From Alphaproteobacteria bacterium (GTDB lineage Bacteria; Pseudomonadota; Alphaproteobacteria; Sphingomonadales; JAKSBY01), in contig JAJFIV010000008.1 of the NCBI GenBank assembly GCA_021774625.1, positions 296,558-360,557 of the forward strand: a DNA stretch of 64,000 nucleotides, read 5' to 3'. Position 1 is the first letter of the stretch; each line of letters opens with the position of its first letter. The notes under the pieces are model-generated. The model had not been told where the DNA came from and did not search any database. It saw only the letters and a program-made list of their open reading frames with translations. Made by a program: the position numbers and the translations under genes. Below are positions 1-8,939 of this stretch, in pieces.

Positions 1-433
1 CGGGATAACCGGCCGCATCCAGATATCCGCAATGAATTTTTCCCCATTGGGCGGCGTGTTGTGACGCAAATTTTGAGGGTTCCACGCCATGGCGCTCCCA
101 GGCGTCGGAAATGCCGGAAAGCGCCTCGCCAAGGCCGCATCCCACATCAAGCAAACGGCCGGCCGGCAAGGCGTTGATATAGGCCAGCTCACTTTTGATA
201 TCAGCGAGTTTATGTTCCCGCTCCTCAAGCAGGTGGCGCAGCTTGCCGTCCGGGTCAACGGCTGTCGGCGTAAAATAATCCTCCTCGAAGGAAATGCGAC
301 CCTGCGGGGCGCGGCGCAAAAAATACTCGCCGGGTTTCAACTGATCGAACGGGCTGTTCTTCTCACACGGCGGCCGCCATTGCGGGATAGCCGATACGAC
401 ATTCCCATGTGTTTTTTTTGCGGCTGTCGGCAT
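1..433 (-). CDS. SAM-dependent methyltransferase, C-terminus cut by window edge
   Basis: The minus strand is open from an ATG at 431-433 to base 1, about 144 codons, so the C-terminus lies outside the window. Near residues 97-108 it reads GRLLDVGCGLGEAL, the glycine-rich motif I of class I SAM-dependent methyltransferases, followed by an acidic motif II region (HGVEPSKFA). The N-terminal part has an IPQWRPPCEKNSPF stretch of unknown role. The start lies 3 bp beyond the flaF stop, so the gene is probably the last of an flbT-flaF-methyltransferase transcript. That position suggests flagellin or flagellar glycan modification, but this is inference and the substrate cannot be read from the sequence. 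Confidence 0.75.
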   Translation of the reverse strand, partial: MPTAAKKTHGNVVSAIPQWRPPCEKNSPFDQLKPGEYFLRRAPQGRISFEEDYFTPTAVDPDGKLRHLLEEREHKLADIKSELAYINALPAGRLLDVGCGLGEALSGISDAWERHGVEPSKFASQHAAQWGKIHCGYLDAAGYP

Positions 434-436
434 GAC

Positions 437-859
437 CTATCCCACCGTCAAGCCACCGGCCGGAACATTCGTCGGACTGTTCGATTCCTGTGCGCTTGTC
501 GCCTTGTTTTTTGCCTGCAAAGCCAGACCTTCCATAATCGACCGGTTGATATCGATCAGTGGGCCGACCGTTTCCTTGCGCCGGGCCACCAGGCTGGTAT
601 GTTTCGAGACCCAGATACTGAGGGAAATAATCGCGGCGCGGGTTTCCTTCGGAAGCTGGTTTCCAGGCGCCGCACAATCGGTTGACAATGTCGACCACAT
701 GCGGCGATTCCAGTCCAGCGCATTCATCAATTCCGTACCGGTGGCGCCGGTTTCCTGCGCATCCATCAGCGCACGGGTGACCTGAGCAAACAAACGATAC
801 TCGGTTTCACTTGAATTCTCTGCCGAAGCTTGAGCCTTCGTATAGGCGTTAAGCGACAT
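437..859 (-). CDS. flaF: flagellar biosynthesis regulator FlaF
   Basis: The roughly 140-residue protein begins [10 protein letters not shown] and matches FlaF in length and pattern, with the conserved [16 protein letters not shown] and [20 protein letters not shown] segments. In alphaproteobacteria such as Caulobacter, FlaF promotes flagellin translation or secretion and acts opposite to FlbT. The open frame extends 7 codons upstream, but the ATG at 857-859 gives the family N-terminus. It overlaps the flbT stop by 11 bp, which is the usual translationally coupled flbT-flaF order. The C-terminal 25 residues are low-complexity (Ser, Asn, Thr, Pro). Confidence 0.92.
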   Translation of the reverse strand: MSLNAYTKAQASAENSSETEYRLFAQVTRALMDAQETGATGTELMNALDWNRRMWSTLSTDCAAPGNQLPKETRAAIISLSIWVSKHTSLVARRKETVGPLIDINRSIMEGLALQAKNKATSAQESNSPTNVPAGGLTVG

Positions 860-1244
860 ATGCGAGGCGGTCCTCCTCAAACTTGAACAGCAGCTTGCAG
901 GCCATCAGGGCCCGGTAATAGTGGCCGTTCATCACATCAGCGCTGATCGCAAGGCATTTCTGCAAAGCCTCCGGATCCTCTACGGCTTCCATGAATTCGG
1001 TCATACGTGTGGTGAATTCATCATAATAAGTGCCGGCATTGTCCGGATCGATGTATGACAGCATGATTGGAAAATAAATCCGCTTTGCCGGTGATGTGAC
1101 ATCCTTTTCCTGTATGATGTCCTTTTCTCGCAGAATCGAGACTTTATTCTGGATCACCAGACTGGCGCGACGTTCGCCATTGGCGATGACTGCACCATTT
1201 ACGACAAACTTTTCATTGGGTTTCAGAGAAATCTTGAGTGCCAT
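849..1244 (-). CDS. flbT: flagellar biosynthesis repressor FlbT
   Basis: This 131-residue protein is full length for FlbT, the post-transcriptional regulator that binds flagellin mRNA leaders and promotes their decay in Caulobacter. Recognisable features are the N-terminal [18 protein letters not shown] segment, [10 protein letters not shown] in the middle and the helical [18 protein letters not shown] near the end. An AAGGAT ribosome binding site lies about 5 bp before the ATG. It is followed directly by flaF. The flagellin gene these proteins act on is not in the window and should lie beyond base 1 or elsewhere. Confidence 0.93.
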   Translation of the reverse strand: MALKISLKPNEKFVVNGAVIANGERRASLVIQNKVSILREKDIIQEKDVTSPAKRIYFPIMLSYIDPDNAGTYYDEFTTRMTEFMEAVEDPEALQKCLAISADVMNGHYYRALMACKLLFKFEEDRLAYVA

Positions 1245-1683
1245 CTTCTATCCTTTAACTCCCGGTCAGGAGTTGATTAATTTAACGCGCAGTTCTTTCC
1301 ATCCTGTTAATAAACCGGCCGCACCAGCGGATTGACCCGCGCTACCGGCCTATGGTCCACAAATAAAGTTAACAAATACTTCAGAATACTCTCGTATAAG
1401 TACTACTTTTGTAAGATTTTCTAGAATAAAGGGTAAATTTTTATCTCCGCTCTAAGCAGCATCAATACAACGGAACGAGGGTTTTGATACTTCAAAGCAC
1501 AGACTTAAAAAAGAAGGTCAGAGTTGAGAGGGAAAAGGCCGCGGGTGGAAAAATCCGGCCTGTCTTGATCCGTATCAATCACAGGGTTTTCTTAAATTTC
1601 AATTATAAGCGGCAGACTGGCCAAACCAGGGCTCCGTCATATTGGGAACCGTGCCGGGCATCTCTGCTGGAAGGAAATGTTAT
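1245..1683. other. divergent intergenic region between flbT and porin gene
   Basis: About 440 bp separate the divergent flbT and porin genes. The middle is AT-rich (1350-1440). A short inverted repeat, AACTCC...GGAGTT (1257-1274), sits just before the flbT ribosome binding site. The open frame covering 1484-1690 has no recognisable product and overlaps the porin start, so I do not call it a gene. Promoters for both neighbours must lie here, but I cannot pick them with confidence. Confidence 0.5.
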
Positions 1684-2913
1684 ATGTTAATAAATAAAAA
1701 ACTGGCTTTTACCTTGGCGGCCCTTGCCGGTTGGGGCATCTGCAAAACCTCCGCGCTCTCTGCTGATGAGGAAACAATCATCTCTGTTTTCGAGGATGCC
1801 AGGCTCCTTTTTGACAGCAGATTGCGTTATGAATTTGCTGACATGGAGGGGTTTGAGCGGAACGCGAACGCACTGACTTTTCGCAGCCGTTTTGGCTTTC
1901 AAACAGGGGATTACCATGGCTTTCAGGGCCTGGTCGAAGGCGATTTTACGCGCGACCTGGGTGTCAACAATTTCAATAGCACCACAAATGGCCTTGTGCA
2001 GTTTCCCGTGATCGCCGACCCAAACTCGGAACGCCTCAATCGCCTGCAATTGAGCTATAATGGCATAACCGGCACCAATCTCACTGTGGGCCGGCAGCGG
2101 ATCAAGCTTGATAATGACCGCTTTATCGGCAATGTCGGTTTTCGCCAGAACGAGCAGACATTCGACTCTGTCAGGTTAACCAATAGCGCCATTTCCAATC
2201 TGACCCTGGATTACAGCTATTTATGGCAGGTTAACCGTATTTTCGGCAGTAATTCGGTGAATGATCAGGCAGATGCAGACACCCATTTGATCAACGGGAG
2301 TTATGAGTTACCTTTCGGTAAAATTGTAGGCTATGCTTATTTGATCGATTTGGATGACTTGCCCCTGGCGTCCAACCAGACCTATGGCGGCCGATTGATT
2401 GCCAATCACAAAATTGATGAGGCGTGGACGCTCTTCCTGACAGCTGAGTACGCCAACCAACAGGATCTGGCCAACAATCCGGATGAATTCAACCTGGATT
2501 ATTTTTTGATAGAGCCCGGCGTTAAATGGAAACAGTTGACGGTCAAGGGGGCCTTTGAATCGCTGGAGGGAAATGGCCAAAGAGGTTTCGCGACGCCGCT
2601 CGCGACCTTGCACAAGTTTCAGGGTTTTGCGGACGTTTTTTTGAATACGCCGGCAAGCGGTATCGAAGATTTACAGTTTAATGTTGATTATCGCCTTCAG
2701 GATGTCGCGGGCATTGGCCCGGTAAGGCTGGCTGCGTGGTACCATGATTTCAACAGTGAGACCGGCTCGCAAGGTCTGGGGCGCGAGTTTGATTTTGGCG
2801 TTTTTGTAACGCCCTGGAAAAATGTGACTTTCTCGGTGGAATACGCAAATTTCAATAGCAGCGCCCGTGCTGATTTACGGCGTTTATTTCTCACGCTGGA
2901 AGTCAAATATTAG
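1684..2913 (+). CDS. outer-membrane porin of the alginate-export type
   Basis: The product has 409 residues from the ATG at 1684, which follows a GGAAGGAA ribosome binding site; the frame also opens at 1642, but the signal peptide begins at the later Met. Residues 1-27 form a signal peptide (MLINKKLAFTLAALAGWGIC, cleavage near SALSA). The rest is a series of amphipathic beta strands ending in the aromatic terminus EVKY typical of outer-membrane barrels. The segment GRQRIKLDNDRFIGNVGFRQ is characteristic of the alginate export family (PF13372), large barrels thought to pass polysaccharides or other solutes. The substrate is unknown, and no polysaccharide genes are nearby. Confidence 0.8.
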   Translation: MLINKKLAFTLAALAGWGICKTSALSADEETIISVFEDARLLFDSRLRYEFADMEGFERNANALTFRSRFGFQTGDYHGFQGLVEGDFTRDLGVNNFNSTTNGLVQFPVIADPNSERLNRLQLSYNGITGTNLTVGRQRIKLDNDRFIGNVGFRQNEQTFDSVRLTNSAISNLTLDYSYLWQVNRIFGSNSVNDQADADTHLINGSYELPFGKIVGYAYLIDLDDLPLASNQTYGGRLIANHKIDEAWTLFLTAEYANQQDLANNPDEFNLDYFLIEPGVKWKQLTVKGAFESLEGNGQRGFATPLATLHKFQGFADVFLNTPASGIEDLQFNVDYRLQDVAGIGPVRLAAWYHDFNSETGSQGLGREFDFGVFVTPWKNVTFSVEYANFNSSARADLRRLFLTLEVKY

Positions 2914-3115
2914 AACCCTGATCCGGACTATCCGGCGCCTTACCTCTGGAGGGACGTTGCAACCTGTACATGTGATATGCTGGATTGGCGGGACAGTCTT
3001 TGCACTGAATCGAGTGCTGCGCGGAATTTCCGTTGGCGCGGCCCCCCTTGCTCTTCCACGGATGCCGCGGCGCTGCCTGCTAACAGCTGACCAGCCTGTC
3101 ACCCTGATTTGTGAG

Positions 3116-3143
3116 AAAGTGCCTTGTTATTACCAGGCACTTT
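3116..3143. terminator. hairpin between porin and moxR genes
   Basis: A perfect 9-bp stem, AAAGTGCCT/AGGCACTTT, encloses a 10-nt loop. It lies about 200 bp after the porin stop and 43 bp before the next start, and the second arm runs into TTTCC rather than a clear T-run. It could end the porin transcript or sit in the leader of the AAA ATPase gene. The rest of 2914-3186 holds nothing I can support. Confidence 0.4.
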
Positions 3144-3186
3144 CCTTACCTATATGGCTCACTTTTGAGCCCTTATCGAGATTGAT

Positions 3187-4032
3187 ATGCAATTCAACGG
3201 CACCAAAAATTATGTGGCCACGGAGGACCTGCGGATCGCCGTCAATGCCGCCGCGACGCTGCGGCGACCACTTCTCATCAAGGGAGAACCCGGCACCGGC
3301 AAGACCATGCTGGCCATCGAGGTCGCAAGGGCATTCGACAAAAACCTTATCGAATGGCACATCAAATCCACCACAAAGGCGCAGCAGGGCCTTTATGAAT
3401 ATGACGCCGTCTCCCGCCTGCGCGATTCCCAGTTGGGCGATGAAAAGGTTCAGGATATCGGCAATTATATCCGCCGCGGCAAATTATGGGAGGCCTTTGC
3501 GGCGGATGAAGCCCCGGTCCTGCTGATCGATGAAATTGACAAAGCGGATATCGAATTTCCCAATGATCTTTTGCTGGAACTCGACCGGATGGCATTCCAT
3601 GTCTATGAGACCGGCGAGACCATTAATGCGGTACACCGGCCTATTGTTATCATAACCTCCAATAATGAAAAGGAATTACCGGACGCTTTCCTGCGCCGCT
3701 GTTTCTTTCATTATATCAAATTTCCTGACCGGGAGACCATGAAGGATATCATCCATGTTCATTTTCCGGATATTCAGAAAAAACTGGTCGCCGAGGCGCT
3801 CAACCTGTTTTACGACATCCGCGATGTGCCGGGCATGAAAAAGAAGCCATCGACGTCTGAATTGCTCGACTGGCTGAAATTGCTGATGGCGGAAGACCTG
3901 CCGCCGGAAGCGCTGCGGGCAAAAGACAGCCGCAAACTGATCCCTCCGCTCTATGGCGCGCTGATCAAGAATGAGCAGGATGTGCAGCTGTTCGAGCGCC
4001 TCGCCTTTATGCACCAGCGCGAGCGCAGCTGA
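3187..4032 (+). CDS. MoxR-type AAA+ ATPase
   Basis: A 281-residue AAA+ ATPase of the MoxR branch. Walker A is GEPGTGKT at about residues 37-44, Walker B is LLIDEID near 117, sensor 1 is IITSNNEKELPDAF near 160 and the arginine finger is FLRRC. MoxR proteins are chaperone-like ATPases that help insert cofactors or mature complexes, usually together with a von Willebrand factor A protein encoded just downstream. Here the next gene is on the opposite strand and is not a VWA protein, so the usual partner is missing. Length and motifs are complete. Confidence 0.88.
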   Translation: MQFNGTKNYVATEDLRIAVNAAATLRRPLLIKGEPGTGKTMLAIEVARAFDKNLIEWHIKSTTKAQQGLYEYDAVSRLRDSQLGDEKVQDIGNYIRRGKLWEAFAADEAPVLLIDEIDKADIEFPNDLLLELDRMAFHVYETGETINAVHRPIVIITSNNEKELPDAFLRRCFFHYIKFPDRETMKDIIHVHFPDIQKKLVAEALNLFYDIRDVPGMKKKPSTSELLDWLKLLMAEDLPPEALRAKDSRKLIPPLYGALIKNEQDVQLFERLAFMHQRERS

Positions 4033-4105
4033 ATTTTCCTGATCTCCCGGTTTCATGAGAAGCCGGCCCTCACCACCGCAAGCATTAAGCTGTAGAGTCA
4101 GGACC

Positions 4106-4135
4106 TAGTCAGTTATTCTGTAGTCAGTTATTCTG
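4106..4135 (+). repeat. 15-bp tandem duplication at a gene end
   Basis: TAGTCAGTTATTCTG occurs twice in direct succession (4106-4120 and 4121-4135). The second copy contains the stop codon of the minus-strand gene at 4124; the first lies just past that stop. The protein end would be the same without the duplication, so it looks like a neutral slippage event. Confidence 0.9.
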
Positions 4136-4480
4136 ATTGGTCGGACGGTCCGTGCGCCGGCGGCCGGGATTTTTCGCCTCGTCTTCTTCTGTTCCGGCAT
4201 CCGGCCCCCGGCGGTCGCGGCGGTATTTGTCCGCATCCATCAGGGTCAGAGAGGAAATGATCTTGCTGTCGGGAAACGAGCCTTCGCGGGTGATCACAAC
4301 ATGAGGAATTTTACAGGATCCGGGCGAGCAAACCCGCTCAACCGTCCACACGGATGGACCCATGCCGACCTGGAAAAAGCGGTCGCCCACATCGACGGTC
4401 TGGTCAGGTAACCCGGCGCCCGATGATGAACCCCCAAAAAATCTTTGCCACAGGCTACGCTGCACCCCGTCCTTTGACAT
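4124..4480 (-). CDS. conserved hypothetical protein, about 118 aa
   Basis: A soluble 118-residue protein with no signal peptide or membrane segment. The core, GDRFFQVGMGPSVWTVERVC followed by PHVVITREG and KIISSLTLMDADKYRRDRR, has the look of a small beta-rich domain seen as an uncharacterised conserved protein in alphaproteobacteria. The last 25 residues are charged and probably disordered. Two cysteines (VCSPGSC) could form a disulfide or bind metal. I do not know its function. It is convergent with moxR and divergent from parE. Confidence 0.65.
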   Translation of the reverse strand: MSKDGVQRSLWQRFFGGSSSGAGLPDQTVDVGDRFFQVGMGPSVWTVERVCSPGSCKIPHVVITREGSFPDSKIISSLTLMDADKYRRDRRGPDAGTEEDEAKNPGRRRTDRPTNQNN

Positions 4481-4624
4481 TCTGTCCCGTCCTTACGCTC
4501 GGTATTGTGTCAGAAATCCGCTTTAGAATTGTGATCGTCCGATATTAACATTCGGTTAAGCCCGGCAACCCGCCACAACCCCTGAGGGCAATCTATTTTT
4601 TTCGAAAATTCCATCAAGATATTG

Positions 4625-4654
4625 TTGTCGGAAAACATTACCCTACCCTATAGT
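4625..4654 (+). promoter_or_regulatory. candidate sigma-70 promoter of parE
   Basis: TTGTCG (4625-4630), an 18-bp spacer and TATAGT (4649-4654) would start transcription near 4661, 25 bp before the parE ATG at 4686. This supports the ATG over the upstream GTG at 4653, which would lie inside the -10 element. Confidence 0.4.
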
Positions 4655-4685
4655 GCGCATTGACCCCTTTGTCAGGTTAATTATT

Positions 4686-6665
4686 ATGAATGATCTTTTC
4701 GCGTCGCTGCCGGCAACCAAATCCGATTATTCGGCACGGGATATCGAGGTTCTGGAAGGGCTGGAACCAGTCCGCCAACGGCCCGGCATGTATATCGGCG
4801 GCACCGATGAGCGAGCGCTGCATCACCTTGCCGCCGAAGTGATCGATAATGCCATGGATGAAGCGGTGTCCGGCCACGCCAACCGCATCGACGTATCGCT
4901 GGAAGAGGACGGCAGCCTTTCCGTACGCGATAATGGCCGCGGCATTCCCGTCGACCGGCACCCGAAATTCAAGGACAAGTCGGCGCTTGAGGTCATTCTC
5001 ACCACGTTGCATTCCGGCGGCAAATTTTCCTCCAGGGTTTATACCACTTCGGGCGGGCTGCACGGGGTTGGCGTCTCGGTGGTCAATGCGCTGTCCGAAT
5101 GGCTGGAAGTGGAAGTGGCCCGCGACCGTAATGCCTGGCGCCAGAGCTTTGCCCGCGGCAAGCCGGTCTCGAAACTGACGAATCTGGGCCCGGTGCAAAA
5201 CCGCAGGGGCACCACGGTGCGGTTTAAACCCGACCCCGAAATCTTTGATGAAGGCATGGCGTTCAAGCCGGCCCGGCTTTATAAAATGGCGCGCTCGAAA
5301 GCCTATCTGTTCAAGGGTGTGGAAATCCGCTGGTTCTGCGCGCCGTCTCTGCTGAAGGAAAATGACCCGACGCCTGAGGAAGCGTCGCTGCACTTTCCCG
5401 GCGGGCTGACTGATTTTCTCGCCGACAATCTGGCGGAAAAGGCTTGCGTGACCACCGAACCCTTTGCCGGCCGCGCTGATTTTGGCGATACGGAAGGCAG
5501 TGTCGAATGGGCCGTTGCCTGGCCGGAATGGGGTGACGGCTTCGTCCATTCCTACTGTAATACCGTGCCCACACCCCAGGGCGGCACCCATGAGTCCGGT
5601 CTGCGCATGGCGCTTTTGCGCGGCCTGAAAAATTACGGCGAGATGGTCAACAACAAAAAGGCGGCGCAAATCACCGCCGACGATGTGCTGGGAACCGCCT
5701 GTTCCATGCTGTCCGTTTTCATCGCCAATCCGCAATTTCAGGGCCAGACCAAGGATAAGCTGTCCAATGCGGAAGCGGCGCGGCTGGTCGAAGCCGCGAT
5801 CCGCGACCGCTTCGATCACTGGCTTTCCGGCGCGCCGGACATGGCGAACGCGCTTCTCGGCTGGACCCTGGACCGGGCGGACGACCGGCTGCGGCGCAGG
5901 CAGGAAAAGGAAATTCAGCGCAAAAGCCTGGTCGGCAAGCGGAAATTGCGCCTTCCCGGCAAGCTGACCGACTGTTCCCAGGGCGATGCGGCGGGCACCG
6001 AGCTTTTTATCGTTGAAGGCGATTCCGCCGGCGGCTCGGCCAAGCAGGCGCGGGACCGCAAAACCCAGGCCGTGCTGCCTATCCGCGGCAAGATTCTTAA
6101 TGTGGCAAGCGCGGTGCTGGCCAAAATCAACGCCAATCAGGAAGTCTCCAACCTTATACAGGCCCTCGGCTGCGGCACCCGGGACAAATATGATCCGGCG
6201 GCGCTGCGCTACGACAAGATCATCATCATGACCGATGCCGATGTCGACGGCGCCCATATCGCAACCCTGCTGATGACCTTCTTTTTCAAGGAAATGCCCG
6301 GGCTGGTGCGCGGCGGGCATCTTTACCTGGCGCAGCCGCCCCTCTATCGCATTGCGCAGGGCGGCAAAGTGCTCTATGCGCGGGACGACCCCCATAAGGA
6401 GGAACTGATGGCCGCCGAATTTACCGGGCGCGGCAAAATTGAAATCAGCCGGTTCAAAGGGCTTGGCGAAATGCCGTCCGCCCAGTTGAAGGAAACCACC
6501 ATGAACCCGAAGCACCGCACCCTGCTGCGGGTCACCCTGCCCGCGGAATATCAGGAGATGCGCGATACCGCCAATCTGGTCGAGGAGCTGATGGGCAAAA
6601 AACCGGAACACCGCTTCGAATTCATCCGCAAAAACGCACTGAATGCCGGCGAGGTGGATATTTAG
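4686..6665 (+). CDS. parE: DNA topoisomerase IV subunit B
   Basis: The 659-residue ATPase subunit of topoisomerase IV, which pairs with ParC to unlink daughter chromosomes. The N-terminus MNDLF and the GHKL ATPase motifs are visible (EVIDNAMDEA, DNGRGIPVD, GGLHGVGVSVVNAL). The TOPRIM domain shows FIVEGDSAGGSAKQAR and the metal-binding DADVDGAHI, and the protein ends with a ParE-type C-terminal block. It lacks the long insert found in many GyrB proteins. I start it at the ATG at 4686 rather than the GTG 11 codons upstream, for family fit and promoter position. It ends 4 bp inside the convergent hydrolase gene. Confidence 0.97.
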   Translation: MNDLFASLPATKSDYSARDIEVLEGLEPVRQRPGMYIGGTDERALHHLAAEVIDNAMDEAVSGHANRIDVSLEEDGSLSVRDNGRGIPVDRHPKFKDKSALEVILTTLHSGGKFSSRVYTTSGGLHGVGVSVVNALSEWLEVEVARDRNAWRQSFARGKPVSKLTNLGPVQNRRGTTVRFKPDPEIFDEGMAFKPARLYKMARSKAYLFKGVEIRWFCAPSLLKENDPTPEEASLHFPGGLTDFLADNLAEKACVTTEPFAGRADFGDTEGSVEWAVAWPEWGDGFVHSYCNTVPTPQGGTHESGLRMALLRGLKNYGEMVNNKKAAQITADDVLGTACSMLSVFIANPQFQGQTKDKLSNAEAARLVEAAIRDRFDHWLSGAPDMANALLGWTLDRADDRLRRRQEKEIQRKSLVGKRKLRLPGKLTDCSQGDAAGTELFIVEGDSAGGSAKQARDRKTQAVLPIRGKILNVASAVLAKINANQEVSNLIQALGCGTRDKYDPAALRYDKIIIMTDADVDGAHIATLLMTFFFKEMPGLVRGGHLYLAQPPLYRIAQGGKVLYARDDPHKEELMAAEFTGRGKIEISRFKGLGEMPSAQLKETTMNPKHRTLLRVTLPAEYQEMRDTANLVEELMGKKPEHRFEFIRKNALNAGEVDI

Positions 6666-7366
6666 AGTGGTTCCGCTAACCAATCTCTGAGCGCAGCCGT
6701 CACTGCATCCGGTTTTTCCATCGGCGCCATGTGGCCGCATTCCTCGATAACTTTCATAACGGAATTGGAAACCAAATTTACCATCTTCTGGTGTACCAAC
6801 GGCGGTGTCAGTTGATCCTGGCGGCCGCAAAGGATCAGGGTCGGGCGCTGAATGTTTTTCAGCACATCCGTGGAAAGGCCGCGGCCCAGATTGGCCTTTT
6901 GCTGGCGGATAAAAGCGTGAGCCCCTAAACTGTGCGCCATTGTCCTGATGGCGCTGATCAATGTTTCATCTTTTTGCCGGTCCGGATGAACCAGCAGCGG
7001 CATCATCTGGCTGATGGCATCCGCATAGCGCCCGTTTTCCGCCAGCCGGATAGACGTAAGGCGCCGCCGGGCGGCGGCTTCGTCGTCCTGGGAATGTTTG
7101 GCGCCGATCAGGGCCAGGCGGGTGATCCGCTCCGGCGCCGTGCGCATCATCTCCATGGCGATATACCCGCCCATGGAAAATCCCGCGAGCGCGAACCGCT
7201 CCGGCGCGGCGGCCAGAATTTGCTCAACAATGCCGGGCATGGTTTCACTTCGCGTATGATCGGCCACCCTGATATCCGCGATATCGGCAAGACTGCGGAC
7301 CTGATCCGCCCATAAGGCGGAAGTGCAGGCCAGCCCGGGTATTAAAAGAAGCGGCTGTTTATCCAT
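6662..7366 (-). CDS. alpha/beta hydrolase
   Basis: A 234-residue cytoplasmic alpha/beta-hydrolase. The oxyanion region is LLLIPGLACTSALW near residue 7, the nucleophile elbow is GFSMGG near 62, the acid is probably in CGRQDQLTPP, and the histidine is in EECGHMAPMEKPD. It resembles small esterases of the menaquinone-synthase MenH or 3-oxoadipate enol-lactonase shape, but the substrate cannot be deduced. The gene is convergent with parE, overlapping its stop by 4 bp. Confidence 0.85.
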   Translation of the reverse strand: MDKQPLLLIPGLACTSALWADQVRSLADIADIRVADHTRSETMPGIVEQILAAAPERFALAGFSMGGYIAMEMMRTAPERITRLALIGAKHSQDDEAAARRRLTSIRLAENGRYADAISQMMPLLVHPDRQKDETLISAIRTMAHSLGAHAFIRQQKANLGRGLSTDVLKNIQRPTLILCGRQDQLTPPLVHQKMVNLVSNSVMKVIEECGHMAPMEKPDAVTAALRDWLAEPL

Positions 7367-7416
7367 CTCTCTCCTTTACAAGTTCCGCCGCGCCAACAAC
7401 AAGCTGATGAAACGCG

Positions 7417-7444
7417 TTGACAAGAAACAACATATGCCTATGGT
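7417..7444 (+). promoter_or_regulatory. candidate sigma-70 promoter of the DEAD-box helicase
   Basis: A consensus TTGACA (7417-7422) is followed after 16 bp by TATGGT (7439-7444). This would give a leader of about 60 nt before the ATG at 7510. Confidence 0.45.
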
Positions 7445-7509
7445 CTCGCCTCATGAAAAGAGTTATAAAGGATCAAAGGGCTAATCCTTCCTCTAAAGTA
7501 TAGAAGAGC

Positions 7510-8883
7510 ATGAGTTTCGAACATCTCGGTTTAAGCGATGGGATTCTGGCGGTTGTAGCCGATGCCGGCTACAGCGAGCCGACGCCTATCCAGCATCAGG
7601 CGATCCCCTCCATTCTAATGGGGCGGGACATTCTGGGTATTGCGCAGACCGGCACCGGGAAAACCGCATCCTTCACCCTGCCCATGATCGACATTCTTTC
7701 AGAGGGAAATGCCAAGGCCCGCATGCCGCGTTCCCTGATTTTGGAGCCGACGCGGGAACTGGCGGCACAGGTTTCGGAAAGCTTTGAAAAATATGGCAAG
7801 AATCATTCTCTGACCATGGCGTTGCTGATCGGCGGCGTCGCCTTTGGCGATCAGGATAAAAAACTGGACCGCGGGGTCGATGTGCTAATCGCAACGCCGG
7901 GCCGCCTGATGGACCATTTTGAACGCGGCAAACTGATGTTGAACGGCGTTCAGATCCTGGTGGTGGATGAGGCGGACCGCATGCTGGACATGGGCTTTAT
8001 TCCCGACGTGGAACGCATCTGCACCATGCTGCCGAAAACGCGCCAGACCCTGTTTTTTTCGGCGACCATGCCGCCGGCCATCAAACGGCTGACCGATCAG
8101 TTTCTTGATGATCCGAAGCTGATTGAAGTGACTCCGGAGGCCGCGGCGGCGCCGACCGTCGTGCAGTCCATCATACAGGTCCATCCCCGCAGCAAACTGA
8201 AAACCCTGCGCAGCCTTTTGGAGCAAAAGGAAGTCGGGACCGCAATCATCTTTTGCAATCGCAAGGTTGAGGTGAAAAGCGTCTTTCCATCGCTGAAGAA
8301 ATTTGGCTTTAATGTCGGCCAGCTTCACGGCGATATGGCCCAGACCGAGCGCATGGCCGAACTGGCGCGGTTTCGCAGCGGCGAGATGACCATCCTGGTC
8401 GCCAGCGATGTGGCCGCCCGCGGACTGGATATTCCCGAGGTGTCCCACGTCATTAACTATGACGTGCCGATGCAGGCGGAGGATTATATCCACCGGATCG
8501 GCCGGACCGGCCGCGCAGGCCGTGAAGGTCATGCAATTACCATCGCCACCCGGGCGGACGAAAAATACGTGGCGGCCATTCAAAAACTTATTGGCGGTAA
8601 AATTCGCGAGGCTGTGGCCGGAGGCCAGGCGGAACAGGGCGGCAATGCCGAAAAGGGAAAAGAAACGCCCCCGCAAAAAGAAGCGGCACCGGCAAAATCA
8701 TCCAAAGATATGGCGGCTGATAAAAAAAGCGCCGGCAAGCCTGACCGGCAGAAAAAACAGCGAAGATCAAAATCCCCCGCGGATGACGTTGCCGCCATGG
8801 CGGATGCCGACAACGTGGTCGGCATGGGCGGCCACGTGCCGGCTTTTCTGGCAACCCCTGTCGGACGCGCATCCAAAAAATAA
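7510..8883 (+). CDS. DEAD-box ATP-dependent RNA helicase, RhlE-like
   Basis: A 457-residue DEAD-box helicase with every core motif: Q motif PTPIQHQAIPS, Walker A AQTGTGKT, motif Ia PTRELA, TPGR, DEAD in VVDEADRMLDMGF, SAT, IIFCNR, VASDVAARGLDI and HRIGRTGRAGREG. It is followed by a Lys/Ala-rich basic tail of about 90 residues, as in RhlE/RhlB-like proteins that remodel RNA in ribosome assembly or cold adaptation. The tail ends GHVPAFLATPVGRASKK. It is transcribed alone, with a hairpin after the stop. Confidence 0.93.
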   Translation: MSFEHLGLSDGILAVVADAGYSEPTPIQHQAIPSILMGRDILGIAQTGTGKTASFTLPMIDILSEGNAKARMPRSLILEPTRELAAQVSESFEKYGKNHSLTMALLIGGVAFGDQDKKLDRGVDVLIATPGRLMDHFERGKLMLNGVQILVVDEADRMLDMGFIPDVERICTMLPKTRQTLFFSATMPPAIKRLTDQFLDDPKLIEVTPEAAAAPTVVQSIIQVHPRSKLKTLRSLLEQKEVGTAIIFCNRKVEVKSVFPSLKKFGFNVGQLHGDMAQTERMAELARFRSGEMTILVASDVAARGLDIPEVSHVINYDVPMQAEDYIHRIGRTGRAGREGHAITIATRADEKYVAAIQKLIGGKIREAVAGGQAEQGGNAEKGKETPPQKEAAPAKSSKDMAADKKSAGKPDRQKKQRRSKSPADDVAAMADADNVVGMGGHVPAFLATPVGRASKK

Positions 8884-8915
8884 AACGGCGCCATTATCTT
8901 CATAACAGCGCCGTT
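8884..8915. terminator. hairpin between helicase and XRE regulator genes
   Basis: AACGGCGC (8884-8891) pairs with GCGCCGTT (8908-8915) across a 16-nt loop, beginning right at the helicase stop. It lies between two convergent genes and may serve both, although T-runs are weak. Confidence 0.5.
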
Positions 8916-8939
8916 AACTCTAATTTTGAAGAAATTTTA

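Noticed and set aside
1484..1690. A 68-codon frame before the porin gene
   Set aside because: No ribosome binding site, no family features, and it overlaps the porin start.
4653..4685. Upstream GTG start for parE
   Set aside because: It lies in the likely -10 element, and the ParE family begins with MNDLF.
4677..6830. A 717-codon open frame opposite parE
   Set aside because: It mirrors the codon pattern of parE, shows no family motifs and would be antisense to an essential gene.
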